NCBI GenBank assembly: GCA_007922305.1
Contig: ML677326.1
Location: forward strand, 52,960,453 to 53,024,452
Direction: 5' to 3'
Length of the DNA stretch: 64,000 nucleotides
Source: Dermatemys mawii
Lineage: Eukaryota; Chordata; Testudines; Dermatemydidae
Numbering within the stretch: the stretch's first letter is position 1; each line of letters starts with the position of its first letter. Position numbers and translations under genes: made by a program. Positions 44,062-55,600 of this stretch are shown in pieces. A model generated the notes under the pieces. That model did no database searches and was not told the DNA's origin. It saw only the letters and a program-made list of their open reading frames with translations.

Positions 44062-46622
44062 TTGGTAACTGTCTCTAAAAGCAGCAGCAGCCACACTTTA
44101 AACTTCTCAAAATACTGTGTTTCATCTTGAGTGGTCTAGTTTTAAATGTACTAGGAATTACAAGTTTATCATCAAGATATAGTTTAGATAAAGAAAACCA
44201 AGAAGAGGACCAAAAGAGAACATTAACAGGTCTATTCAAATATCTTTTTAAAGCCACACAGTCAAATTCAATCCTCATAGATACTTGACTCCTGTCAACC
44301 TCTGTGAGAAGCCATTTGTATTCATGGGAAAGCTGAACTAGGCCCATAATGGTTCTCTCTGAGTGATAACAGACATGACCATGGCTATAGCTTTGCCTCA
44401 TTCTTGCTTTTCCTGGGTTTGGCCTGCACCATGATGTTTTTGCAGTGTGAAAGGAGTTACACAGGGATAAAGCTAAATAAAAAGAATGGTTCAGAATACA
44501 TATCAATAAATCAAACCACGTCTCCAAGTCCTGCAGTACATTCCATATAGACACAGTGATTCATCCAGAGGAAACTCATTTGCAGGATCAGAACCTAGAT
44601 CATGAAAAGCTAACTGCTAGGTAAACTACATAAATAGTTATCGACTGTAAGGATTCCAAAACAATATAAAAGCCACAAAACACCTAGAAGAACTTAGATT
44701 ATATATCCACTACACAAACTTCCCTCCCCCTCAACCTCTGCCCAACCAACTTACTTTTTTTCCTTTTTCTGCCTACTGAAAGAACATCATGTTCAGACCA
44801 AGTGGCATATTTGAAGCTGCATAGCTCAAGAAGATAGCGGATTTCAACTATTCCTGTGTAACATTATCTTTTATACTAAATTACAGCTTGATCTAATTTG
44901 AAATGGTTGAGACATTAAAACAGGAAAAAAAATGGATTTTATAATGCTAAACCTGAGTTAAGGTTAACTATAAACAGCACTATCGGTGTGGTTATTTGAA
45001 GGATACATTTCTTCTTATAGATGGCAAAGAAGTGATTCATTCACAGGTGGGAAGATTACAGTTTTATTCAAGACAAAAAATGACTGTCCCATTAGTTGTC
45101 AATAAGTCTCACGGATACCCGCAAAGACAAAAATACTGTTCCCCATTACTGAAAATTCCATTTTCACCTACTTGTTTTTCAACCTCTTGTAAATATTTAT
45201 GACACCACTGTGGATTCTCCGCTTATTTTACTAACAATTACATTGTAACCAATATCCCAAAATCTATTCTATCTGCAAAAATCTTAGCTGTGACTTGTCA
45301 TGCATGTATCATGTGAAGTCAGGACCTCAAATAACTTGCTAATAGAACATGTACAGTGCTGTTTCCCCCCCCCCCATGTATGATCTGCATGTTTTCTTGC
45401 CAAAAGAAAAAAAAATAGAATATGTAAGAATATAGCAAATACTTTAGAGATGACAAATCACATGGGAGATTAAAAAGATCCAAAGTGACAGAGCTGATCC
45501 TGAGGCACAGTTCTGCTTCCCTCAGCTTTTTAGAGGAGGAGAAGTAACACTAAGACTTTAAAATCCATACACACACTAGGGATGGAGAGAGGAGGGGGGA
45601 AAACCACTCAGCTCTTGGGTCACATTGTCTAGACCAACTAAGTTAAAGATTACAGAAGAACAACAGAACATTTGTTTTAAGTGTATGCATGAAGAACTGA
45701 AGCGGTCTCTGTAGGAAGGATTTAAGAAGCTAATTGACAGCTGACTTGAGCCTAAAAATAACCTCAAGACTGCTAAATTTCATAAACAGCTTTGAACAAT
45801 CTGATAATTAGGGTCTTTTTGAACAAACATTCCTAGCAGAAGTCATCGGGTTTCTAACTGCCACCACCAGTCCCCCATACAACAATAAATTTCTGAGCAA
45901 CCAAAATTAGAGTACATTATCAATTGCTTGTGATAAACACAAAAGAGTAAATTGATTCCCACTTTGCCACCAGTCTGTCAGTTGTACACATATACATTAG
46001 AAGTCAATTGAGCTCTTGTATTTTGATCTTATTTGCCAGGATGACTACGATTACCTGAAAAATTAGAAGACTTTTCAAAGTTAACTGGCACGGAAAAAAA
46101 ATATCCTTCAATCAAAAGAAATTCTCTGGCATTTTTGAGTTGTTCAGAAGGGGACACTGGGGAGAATTTATCAAAATGCACATTATTCCATATTTTGCCT
46201 GAAGTCCTATGACATTTGGGTCACCCAATGAGTTCTGAATACCAAACATCATACATATGAAGGTGATCAGCTGCAACATCACTAATTAAATTTATTAAAA
46301 CTAAATACCACTATACAAATGTGATTCGGCCCTAAGAGATTAAACAGTGTGGGTACTTATAGAGGCATCAACAGAAATGACATATCTATGAATTCTAACT
46401 GCAAAACCTGGATTTGCAAATGCAAATGATACAACAGACCTAAGCATACTCATTTGCACACACAGATAGCCTTCTAGAGGAGAGAATACTGAGGCCCCAT
46501 ATCTGGCAGGGCCAGGAAGTGGGTAGGCCCTGTCTACTTGCAGACAGACACGTCAAATGATGCTGTGACAGCCTCTTCTGAATCTGTGGGCAGCGACAGC
46601 CAATGGTCTGGAGTAGGGAGCT
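44062..46622. other. Gene-free stretch
   Basis: It contains the longest chance-like minus frame of the window (44075-44554, see rejected items), a poly-C run near 45365 and nothing else that I can identify. Confidence 0.45.
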
Positions 46623-46630
46623 GGGTCCAG
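46623..46630. repeat. Left 8-bp target duplication of the hAT-like element
   Basis: GGGTCCAG here and CAGTCCAG at 47059-47066 match at 6 of 8 positions. Eight bases is the hAT duplication length. Confidence 0.5.
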
Positions 46631-47058
46631 CAGGGCTGGTGCAACCACTAGGTGAACTAGGCAGCCACCTAGGGCGCCAAGTGGTTGCGGGTGCCAAAAA
46701 GCACGCTCAGGGGAGGCAGTGGAGCTGAGGGAACAGAGGGGTGAGGGGAGGGCAGCCCACAGCAAGTAATGGGGGTGGTGCACAGGGGAACTGCTCCCCA
46801 CCCCAGCTCAACTCCACTCTGCCTCCTCCCCTGAGCCGGCCGCCCAGGCTTGCCGCACCAAACAGCTGATTGGCACCGCAAGCCTGGAAGGCGGGAGAAG
46901 TGTGAGCGGCAGTGGTGTGCTCAGGAAAGGAGGCGGAGTGGAGATGATCTGGGGTGGGGAACTGCCACAGGGCTCCCTGGGCAGAGGAGTAGGGAGCACA
47001 ACCCGGGCACAAAGTAGAAGTTTCGCCTAGGGTGTGAAATATCCTTGCATCAGCCCTG
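46631..47058. mobile_element. hAT-type nonautonomous DNA transposon (428 bp)
   Basis: The ends CAGGGCTGGTGCAA (46631-46644) and TTGCATCAGCCCTG (47045-47058) are inverted repeats with one mismatch. An imperfect 8-bp duplication flanks them. CAGGG-type ends and 8-bp duplications are typical of hAT. The interior is GC-rich compared with its surroundings and contains CACCTAGGGCGCC near the left and TTTCGCCTAGGG near the right, as in a common turtle repeat. The proline- and serine-rich frames across it on the minus strand (46440-47012) are not genes. Confidence 0.75.
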
Positions 47059-47066
47059 CAGTCCAG
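47059..47066. repeat. Right 8-bp target duplication of the hAT-like element
   Basis: CAGTCCAG matches GGGTCCAG at 46623-46630 in 6 of 8 bases. Confidence 0.5.
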
Positions 47067-47086
47067 CCTCTCAAGAGAGAGGGTGT

Positions 47087-47285
47087 ATGTGGGGAGGGAT
47101 AGCTCAGTAGTTTGAGCATTGGCTTGCTAAACCTAGGGTTGTGAGCTCAATCCTTGAGGGGGCCATTTAGGGATATAGGGCAAAAAAAATCTGTTGGATG
47201 ATTTAGTTGGGGACTGGTGCTGCTTTGAGCAGGGGGTTAGATGAGATGATCTCCTGAGGTCCCTTCCAACCCTGATATTCTATGA
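47087..47285 (+). mobile_element. Full-length turtle CryI/polIII SINE
   Basis: The tRNA-derived head has an A box, TAGCTCAGTAG (47100-47110), and a B box, AGCTCAATCC (47144-47153). A tRNA-unrelated region follows (GATGATTTAGTTGGGGACTG, GCTTTGAGCAGGGGGTTAG). Then comes a tail, CTCCTGAGGTCCCTTCCAAC to ATTCTATGA, that equals the CR1 3' end. This matches cryptodiran turtle SINEs, which are mobilised by CR1 through the shared tail. It is transcribed, if at all, by RNA polymerase III from the A and B boxes. Confidence 0.92.
47100..47153 (+). promoter_or_regulatory. RNA polymerase III internal promoter (A and B boxes) of the SINE
   Basis: The A box TAGCTCAGTAG is near the TRGCNNAGYNG consensus. The B box AGCTCAATCC is near GWTCRANNC, with one deviation. 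Spacing of about 33 bp is normal for tRNA-derived SINEs. Confidence 0.7.
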
Positions 47286-48065
47286 ATAGGGAAAGGATCT
47301 GCACTCCCTCCTTCCCGGCCCAAAAAACCCCACAATATTTTCACCAGCTGCCTATGCTTCTAGCTCTTTGGTCAGAAAGTTACAGTCATTTACTCTGACT
47401 TACAATACCACTATACAACTTACATTTCCATCTACATCCTCTCTGAATTTGGTCTTAAACTACAGGTATAGATTTATTATCTTTTTCTAATCCTTCCCAC
47501 CTAGGAAGACTGTACTTTTAAGTTAGCTTCACTGTATTTGCTTAGTCACTCCTTCAAATATCTCTGTGAAGCTCCTTATTGTCCCCATTCCTGCTTTTTA
47601 GCATTACTCCTTGGGGCTTCATTTGTGCCTGTTCACCCTTGGCCTCAGTCACTGGGTGCTTCTCATCCCCTCCCTCCACACAGGCATACATCTACAACTA
47701 GATTCAGACTTCACTTCTGTGTGAACATGCATGCCTGCAAAGTACAATTTTGGATTTCTAAACATTGAAAGCTACCAGTTTTAACTGTCAGTTCAAGTGT
47801 AAATGTCACCTGTCCATTGTGACCACAGCTGTATGTGAAAGGGCGGTCTTTGGATCTGGAGAAGGGTCACAGAGGATTCCTTAGAGCACCCTCAAACGTA
47901 ACTGACGTTATATATCCAACCAGAAGGGAAAAGGGGGAAGAGTTTTCAAGCCACCGCCAGAATCCAGCTGCTGAAGAAATGAGGCCAGGTGTCTGAGCAG
48001 GAGTTCCTGTGGTTGACCCACTAAGCCCCAGCAAAGGATTGGGAGGGGGGAGAGCGAGAGGGGGT

Positions 48066-48067
<2 letters not shown>
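47286..48067. other. Gene-free stretch
   Basis: No gene or repeat was recognised up to the TG tract. The frame 47538-47768 has no family features. Confidence 0.45.
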
Positions 48068-48106
<39 letters not shown>

Positions 48107-48119
48107 TCACACACACACA
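48068..48119. repeat. (TG)n microsatellite with adjoining (CA)n
   Basis: About 37 bp of TG are followed by TCTCACACACACACAA, so the tract can fold on itself. It directly abuts the 5' LTR of the next element. Confidence 0.9.
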
Positions 48120-48470
48120 ATCAGGTCCAGTCCACAGAGCCAATCTCCTGGCAACCCAAGGAGCACAGCTGGCCCTAACAGGAACAATCTGATTGGCTGC
48201 AGGACTCTGCAGCCAGATACTTAAGCTCAGCAGTATCAGCAGTCCAGTAAACCACTTAATGCATTCTAGTCTGCAGCTGCACTTGATTCTGTCCCTGCCT
48301 CTAGCCCTGGTCCTGCTTCCAGCTCCTTCGTGATCTCAGACTCCCAGCTCAGGCCCCAGCTCCACCAGCTATGACTGACTAGCCCTTCACCTTTGGTCTC
48401 TTGGCTTCACACCTGGACCTCCACATCTGGATTCAGCTCCAACTGATGGGCCGGATTCTTGCTCCAGCAA
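48119..48470 (+). repeat. 5' LTR of the chromodomain Gypsy element
   Basis: It aligns with the 3' LTR through CAATCTCCTGGC, GATACTTAA, CTGCAGCTGC, TCTAGCCCTG and CATCTGGATTCAGCT. Its first bases (AATCAGG) correspond to TGTCAGG of the 3' LTR, so the terminal TG is mutated or was lost next to the CA repeat. Confidence 0.7.
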
Positions 48471-48689
48471 GTAGACTACACTGCACACAGCTTGGTTGCT
48501 TGAGCAGTCCAGAAGATTGAACAAGGGCAGGTAGTAGCTGGACTTCCCTTCAGACAAATTGCACAGAGGCAGCAGTGCCGGACACTGGAGGAATCTTCCA
48601 CATCCTACAGGCCCAGCTTACATCCTCGCAATACAAACTGAAGCCCTAGGGACTCAAGCTAATCCCTGACTGTAGCTGCAACCCCTGCT

Positions 48690-49600
48690 TCTAGGGAGCA
48701 GGGGATTCCAATGTTGGTTAAGTTTGATGGGGACCATAACAAGTTCACCACAGAATAAGTGTTGGCGCGTGTTCATGCTTTTGCTCCAGTCATTCTCCAC
48801 TGATCGGAGCCAAATAGGACTTGCTAATCTGCAAGTGGGGAGGCTGAGGGAACCAGGTCCTCAAGCAATACCTACATTGCTTTCTCCATTATAATCAAGA
48901 TAACTGGGCCATCGTCCTGCCATAGGCAGTTTGTGTACCTGCAGGTATCCTCACAACACGGCCCATTCTACGCAATCTATGTTTTCCACCCTCTACTTTG
49001 ACTGTACCTCCAGTATCCCAAGACCCTGACGCAGTAGACCTAGGTGCCCACCTTCACTGGGTCTACCAAGAGCTTACCAAACACTTTGAAGCCTCTCAGG
49101 AGGCATATAAACATCACACTGACAAAGCGCCAAGCCATGCTGACCCTGTAGGAGATAAGACTGGGTTGTCCTCCACACACTTCAAAATCCAGACGCCTCT
49201 GAGCCAAACTGGACTATCAGTATCTGGGTAGAACAAAATTAGCCATGTAGCAAATTAGGCTCCAGTTCCTGGAATCCTTGAAGGCCCACCCAGTTTTCTG
49301 GTGTGTCTCTCTGAAGCCTTAAATGGAGAACCACTTTCCCATCTGCTCCATTCCTCCACCACCACCTCCTGTAGATGTCCAGGGTCAAGAGGAGTAGGAG
49401 GTTCAGGAAATTCTAGACTTCAAGTGAGTTTGAGGCAAACTACTATCTGGTGGACTGGGAGGCTACAGACTGGAAGAGCAATCATCAAAACCAGTTGAAA
49501 ACATCAGGATCCAGAACTCATATGTGCCTCCCATCAGAAATATCTCTTGAAACCAGGCCCTATGGATCTCGAGAGGTAGCCTTTGGGGGTGGGGGTGGGG
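48690..49600 (+). pseudogene. Fused Gag / integrase C-terminus / chromodomain remnant
   Basis: Gag-like text (VKFDGDHNKFTTE) runs into a stop at about 48763 and a degraded Gag stretch. At about 48890 integrase-like text begins, with a long frame at 48998-49231 reading VSQDPDAVDLGAHLHWVYQE and EAYKHHTDKAPSHADPVGDK, which matches the C-terminal integrase segment before the GPF-like region. HPVFWCVSLKP (49288-49320) and EVQEILDFK (about 49398-49425) are the linker and chromodomain start. The chromodomain aromatic positions after this are lost to stops and shifts. Chromodomains target such elements to marked chromatin. Confidence 0.7.
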
Positions 49601-49610
49601 GGAGGAGTAC
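49582..49610 (+). other. Polypurine tract before the 3' LTR
   Basis: GGGGGTGGGGGTGGGGGGAG followed by GAGTAC lies immediately before TGTCAGGAACC. It serves as the plus-strand primer site. It is unusually G-rich and was probably expanded by slippage. Confidence 0.6.
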
Positions 49611-49950
49611 TGTCAGGAACCAGCCTGCAGCATAGCCAGTCTCCTGGCCACCCAGCAAACAGATTTTGTAAGGGCCTCCTATCTGACTGTTCCACCAGAT
49701 TGGCTACTGAGATACTTAATCTCAGTAGCAGCAGAAGGCCAGTGGCTGTTCAACACATTCTAGACTGCAGCTGCCTTCACTGTCTCTAGCCTTGCTCCTG
49801 CGCCAGCCCCAGCTCCTTCCTGACTGGATTATAATTCCAGCTAACTCTTTGGCTTTGGTTTCTGACTCCCAGTTACAATCCTTGACTTCACTCTTGGATC
49901 TGTCATATCTGGATTCAGCTTTTACTGGTAGGCCAATCTCTTACTCCAAC
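49611..49950 (+). repeat. 3' LTR of the chromodomain Gypsy element
   Basis: It begins TGTCAGGAACCAGCC and keeps alignment with the 5' LTR to about ACTCCAAC (49950). The two LTRs differ at many positions, including indels, which implies an old insertion. Confidence 0.72.
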
Positions 49951-50361
49951 CAAGGGTGACCAGGTATCTGGAACATCCAGTCAAAAAGGGACTCGGGTTA
50001 GCACCACCTCCCTTTAGATTGAGAGCGCCTCAATTCCTGATAATCCATATAATTTATCATACTGAATCCATTAGAATAAGGCTACAAGGGCACCAGGGAA
50101 TTTTACAGGTTTTTTTAGATAAGGGTGGCTGAGCAGTGTCATACATGCCAAGAGGAAGTGGAATTGCAAGAAGCAGTTGCATTAGAAAGTGATGATTTGG
50201 TAAGACATTGGCAAGATTTGATGACACTCATGCCTGATGCCACCTAAGCCATTTTGAATGAATCCTGGATTCATTTCCCACATGAACCTGTGATTGCTGC
50301 CACATTTAAAATAAATAAATAAATACATAAATTTAATAAAAAAAAATTAAGAACTGACTTG
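49951..50361. other. Stretch with a possible TIR-element start
   Basis: AGGGTGACCAGG at 49953-49964 resembles the TIR at the window start, but the rest of that family is not recognisable. No gene was seen. Confidence 0.35.
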
Positions 50362-50722
50362 AGAGCGGGAACTAGATTTTTCATTTCACAAGTTCAAATG
50401 TTTTATGCTACAATGGGATACCAAAAAAAAAAAAATCCAAAGTTTCACACAAAATAAAAGCTTTAAAGTTGAAACATTTTGATGATAATTCCAATTTTGA
50501 CTTGTATTGAATAAAAAAGCTCATTTTGAAACAGAAAATTGAAGTGTTTCAAAGGGGTTTTGGTGTTATATTAAAATGTTTTTCCTCTTCCCATCTCCAA
50601 GTTTCCCATTTCAAAGCAAACTTTTGTTTTGCAAAAGGTGTCTAATTAACATTTGGCTTTCAAAAAACCTGCATTTTCTGGCAGAAAAATATTCCTTCAG
50701 AAAATTTCCCACCACCTCTAAT
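50362..50722. mobile_element. MITE-like A/T-rich element, same group as 39167
   Basis: AGAGCGGGAA (from 50362) may be the left end, and TTTCCCACCACCTCTA (to about 50720) is the right end of a GAGCTGGTGGGAAA-type TIR. The interior is full of TTTTGAAA, TTGAAACATTTTG and CATTTTGAAACAG motifs, as in that family. The ends are only partly complementary. Confidence 0.4.
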
Positions 50723-51248
50723 AAATCACACGGTAGATAGCAAGTGTTTACACACATGCACGCTTAGTTTAATTAGTTTCAAGGTGAAAACCATCACAAC
50801 TCATTAATATGAAATGAAACCTTTTGAGACTGAGAACTCATAATTAATATCAGCCAAGATTCCTGAACTAAAAGTTTCTAAGAATCCAAATGCAGTCTGT
50901 GAGAAAGCAAGCATTACTCTACTCGGCTAAAGAACCATTATAGTGACACTGCCCTTAGGAATTATTAGATGAACTTTGCATGGTTGCATTAATCCACTGT
51001 ATCCAGTTGCAGTTATTTAATAAACAAGAGACCTGCATTTGTACGTGTGGATGAGGAAGAGTAAAGGAACATGTATAACAGCAAGAAGATCACAGAAGAA
51101 GAATCTAATACTAAAAAACAAATTCAACATAAAAAAATAGAAAAATGGATGTGAGTATGTAATATACCCATCCTTGTAAATACAGTAACATTTTCAGCAA
51201 GCAAATAAACTAGACCATAATGGCAGCTGCTTTGTATTATGTAGCTGT
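50723..51248. other. Gene-free AT-rich stretch
   Basis: I see nothing in it. Confidence 0.4.
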
Positions 51249-51592
51249 TACAGGGGGTCCCTGGTATATATGTTAAGGTTGCATTCCTGAAAAGGGTGAC
51301 AGATACAGAGGAAGTTTTCCCTCATAAGAAATAATTAGTCCCCGCCACTTCTTCTTGTCCCCCCTCCACTCCACCTCTTCCCATCCAGTTCTGCCCCCTC
51401 TTCCGAGTGCACCCTGTCCCCACTCCTCTCCCTTCCTCCCAGTGCCTCCTGAACACCAGGGGAAGCAAAAAAGCCATGCAAAAGGTGAAGTGATGGATAT
51501 GCAGATCAGGACCACAGTGAATTGGAACATGTTCCCCTATTGATGAGTAATGGATACATGAAACAACTGATGTATACCGGGGACCCCCTGTA
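51249..51592. mobile_element. Tigger/pogo-like nonautonomous DNA transposon with TA duplication
   Basis: TA at 51249-51250 is followed by CAGGGGGTCCCTGGTATA. At the other end TATACCGGGGACCCCCTG (51573-51590) is followed by TA (51591-51592). The TIRs match over about 18 bases with one mismatch. TA duplication plus a CAGGGGGTCCCCGG-type TIR fits Tc1/mariner, pogo/Tigger branch. The 340-bp interior has no transposase, and the Pro/Ser-rich frame inside it is not a gene. Confidence 0.82.
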
Positions 51593-52564
51593 TAGCCTTG
51601 TGAATTTTTACATAATTTTCAGAAAGTGACAGCATTCAGATCTAGCTATGGCTCTTCATTGGTTGAGTCTCATTTACAAAATAAGTGAATCTAAAGTATG
51701 GTTAGGATAACTTGAAAAGTTTCTCAGTGGACTTGTATAAAGTATTAGTTTGCATTGTTAAACAACAAATGCTTACTACCTGATATCAAAAAAATTACTC
51801 TTTGCTGTATAAAGCCAAGGCCTTACTTTAGTAAAGTAAGTTCAGACTATGACTATATCTTAAGGGCTTTGCTAGACATAGTTAAATTAGTGTGAAAAAT
51901 GAATATATCAGTGCTTTTTTATGGGTCTCTGTATGCTTCCTGTTTAGTGAATTAACAGACAAGTTTGGCCTAGTAGTGCTCTCAGTGAACCATAAATACT
52001 ACTACTGAAATAAAAAACACAAAAACTTATCTGGCAGTTGAAACTAAAATACAATCTTCCTTTGACATGATAGCTACCATTTTTATTAGAAAACAAAAAA
52101 AGCCTCTGTACATTCATCTAACAGGAGACATATGCAGAACCAAGGACCAGCAACAGATAGATGGTGGGGGGGGGGGGTGTTTCCCCACTCACTGAGATCA
52201 TACATTTTCATTTTCCAGTTCAAAGAATTGGTGTTCACTTCAGCATCTTTCTCACCAAGGATGGAATAAATATTAGGTAGATAAGTTCCACAGTGCAAGT
52301 ACAAAGAAGAGCACTAGCAAATAGTGTGTGCAGCTGGTTATGCACCCTGCTTAGGACAATTCATTTGCCAGGATAGATTAGAGTTATATTGTTCCAAAAC
52401 ATCACTCTATTACCAATGTGCTAAGTGAAGAAAAAATTTAAACACTAATTTTGTGTTTATCACTTTACAGAGCACACTGTTCTTTTAGCCATTTTGTTCC
52501 AATGGGAGATCACACTATGTTCAGTTTGACATTACACTGTGCAGTATCATGCTGAAGGAGAGTT

Positions 52565-52692
52565 TAACCTTTCGAAGGCCTGAGCCTTAGAGATACTGAG
52601 CCCCTTCTGAAGTCTCAACTCCTGTTGAGGTCAATGGGGGAGACATGAGGTCATGTAGAGCTAAATAGAAGGTGCTCAGCACTTTGTAGAAT
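52565..52692. repeat. Palindromic GGTGCTCAG-type repeat
   Basis: ACTCCTGTTGAGGTCAATGG is followed by AAGGTGCTCAGCACTTTGTA and AATTAGGCTC, which is the right arm. The left arm is GATACTGAGCCCCTTCTGAA. The family resembles CTGAGCACC...CTCCCATTGACTTCAATGGGAG...GGTGCTCAGCACC, as recalled from turtle DNA. Confidence 0.5.
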
Positions 52693-55600
52693 TAGGCTCG
52701 GGGGAGTGGGGAGAAGAACACACATGACTTATGATTCTTTGAAGCAAATGGGAATACAAAACTTAAGTGATATGGACATTGGTTTCCATTAATGTAAAAA
52801 ACAAACCTTTGTTCTGGGTACTATAGTATTTTTTAAACTATTTGGCTCTTAAAACATTTTGGGTTTTCCTTCAGAAGGAAAGTCTGCAAACGTAGGAAAT
52901 CTATAAAATGCAGACTTAGTTATGACTCATTACTATTGTTTCCTCTAACTTTTCTCACCATCTCATCCTGCGCGATTTCCCCTGTTCTCATGAATCAAAC
53001 ACACTAATGGAAATGTCAATGTTTTTAAAATATCTATGGGTAACATTCTGAGAACTAATTTCAAACTGCACTGTCCAGCTAGACAAATGCAATTTTTTGT
53101 ATTCCTTCACCCCAGCAATGCGGGAGCAGGGGAAGCTTGCTTTCTTGTATAACAAACTCAGTTAAACTGTGTGAGCATTTGATTTCAGTGGTGATACATA
53201 AACAAATACACAGCATTCTGTAAAGTTAGTCTCACAATACCATTACATTAAAAAGGAAATTACATTTAAAGACGCTTATTGTGCAATTTGTGGTACAAAT
53301 CATTGAATGTACTGAAATTCCAAGGCATCATTCCAGTCCTAATTTCTCCTGTTCCATCTCAGTATTTTAAATTCAGTGGGGGAAAACTATGTGATCTTAA
53401 ATACCATGGACTCTCATCTTCAGGGTTAGTGAGAGTTACAGTCTGTGTGTTAATGAGAATTGGCACTCAGTATGTTATAGCATAGCATCAGGCCCACAGA
53501 TTCCTTCCTTTACTATGTTTAAAACTATGGCGTAAAACTAACTCAGTACTGTCTTTCACAATAGCATCACTCCTCTGCTGAGAGGTAACAAGATGTCATG
53601 GCCATGCTGGTTGGCTTTTCATTGGGAAAGAAATAGTGACAAAGTCTGGGTATATTCTTAATGCAACTTCTTGTATACACCCAGTCCTTGAACAGAAGTG
53701 GTCACAAATAGCACACAGGCAAACCCCTCTTTCAGGGATTTCAGCTCAAAACACCAGTTCCCAGGGAGTCACCCTGACTCAAAAATTGACTTGAGTCAGA
53801 AAGATTAAGGCAGAGAGCAAACTCCTCTGCTGTTCATTACCTGTGCACCAAATAAAAATACATCAGAAAAACCACCACTGCATTTTTTTAAATGAAAAAC
53901 TTGCTTACACACTAAGAGAGAGAACTTGTAAGATTAGCTGTGTAACAGCACCATCTGGTGACCTAAGAACGGGAAATATTCTAAAAGCACAAACTTGTTT
54001 TTACCTAAGCAAATTACATGGTACGCTCAACATTTTAGGACTTTTTTCTGAAGATAGATCACCTTAAATTATTCATGTAACTTAGTAGCAGTGGAGTGTT
54101 CCATTTTTAACTCTTGGATTAGACTAGTTTCAAATTTGCCACTGGTACTTTTAAGTTATTGAGTTGACTAGCATTTGGAACAGCATGGAACAGCTCCAGT
54201 TCTGCTACAGCAAGCACTCCCACATCAGACGAGCTGGGGGCAAGTACGTGGTGAGGAGCAAATCTAAGGCAGACTGAAAATACATGCATTTTTCCCCCGT
54301 TTTGTTTAACATTCCAGGAGTTGAGTTCAGAATTCTGTGTCGATAACACCACTTAAACACTCAGAAGGCAAGGCGAGGAAGGCTTCAGGGTGAGGTCCTT
54401 AATACATAAAACATTTTGTGTGGGTGCATTTATTTCATCTACTTTTCTGCTCTGTGTGAGACAGCTGCCGTCTTGTCCAACACCAGGATTTAAAGCAGGG
54501 ACTTCTAGAGTTGCAAGTTTGAGTTTCTACAGCTAGAGATAGAGAGCCAGGCTCTCCAGCTAAGAGTCATAATAGACCCACATCCTCTGTGCAATCAGGA
54601 TACAACATTGACCACTGAGTTACATGCTTCACTTGAGCAGCAGCAGCAGCAGCTTATCCCAAACATCTGAGGCCCACATGCTCTGTGGACTGAGCACAGA
54701 GGGGGGTTACTCCATCTCACTGAAGTCATGTGGCGATTTGAATAAGACTTCAATGAGGCAATGGGATCCAAATGAGAGAAGGAGAGAGAAACCTTAATTT
54801 CTCAATATTAAATGTTTACCATCAAGCCTTTTACGTTATTATACGTTTTACCAGAATAAATTTGAGAATATTCAGGAATGAAGTCTGAAGTTTAGCATGA
54901 TCTGAATAACGCTTTTGTGATACAAACAGGATTGCTTAAAGCTATTTGTCTGAAAGTTACTGTGATTCGTCAGCACTGCATTAAACTGAAATGAATGTCA
55001 CAAGAAATTCCAGGCCTATTTTATTGTGTGTGCCTATAATGAACATTGTACAGAAAGACCCTACCTTAATTTATGGCAGTCTATCACAGTTTACTTGAAT
55101 TAATTGGTTTGCTGGGCTTCCATCATCTGGCTTGCCAACTGTTCTTGACTGCAGGCAATCTTGAAATATTGTTCTCTTCCATGTGTACTCTTTTCCCTTA
55201 ATACCCCATGTCCATTGCAAGCAGAGAAGAGTTTTAAACGTCAGTATCACTCTAGGGTTGCTTGCCTTGTCTTCAGCCTTTGGCTCAAACCACAGAGGGT
55301 AACATTTTGGTTGAACTCCTTGCAATCTTCACTGCTGAGTGCTGTCTGGTTAAAGGGATGCATTCTATTTTTCAGAACATTCAGGACTTCCTTAAGATAA
55401 TGCAGAGACAAGTTACAGACTACGTTACTCTGTAGACTTATCAAGAAAATACCACTGACAATTTTGCAATAGTCATAATCTGCTACATGCAGTTTTCAAC
55501 AGATAGTAATTAGTCATGTCATTTTATATACTGTAAAAAGCCTCTATTTAAAAAAATGGTTACAGCCACTTCATTTATTATAAAGGAGGAAATAGTGCTT

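Larger units (their letters stand above)
48119..49950 (+). mobile_element. Internally deleted chromodomain Ty3/Gypsy element (chromovirus type)
   Basis: Two LTRs of about 340-350 bp in direct orientation (48119-48470 and 49611-49950) flank 1.1 kb. The interior starts with a Gag-like segment (VKFDGDHNKFTTE near 48727-48765). It passes near 48885 into an integrase C-terminal segment (HYNQDNWAIVLP, then HLHWVYQELTKHFEAS and EAYKHHTDK), then HPVF...SLKP and a chromodomain remnant (EVQEILDFK). A G-rich polypurine tract precedes the 3' LTR. Protease, RT, RNase H and most of integrase are missing. The Gag-to-integrase junction therefore marks a deletion of most of pol. The element cannot move by itself. 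Confidence 0.8.

Noticed and set aside
44075..44554. Minus-strand open frame of 159 codons
   Set aside because: It has no recognisable domain, no partner exon signal I can defend, and scattered Cys/Trp/His typical of noncoding frames. Part of its sequence resembles an old repeat. Treated as chance.
46440..47012. Five overlapping minus-strand frames
   Set aside because: They lie in the GC-rich hAT-type element, where stop codons are rare by composition.
47087..47160. Possible tRNA gene
   Set aside because: It is the tRNA-derived head of a SINE with a CR1-like tail. There is no mature tRNA fold, and the structure matches dispersed SINE copies.
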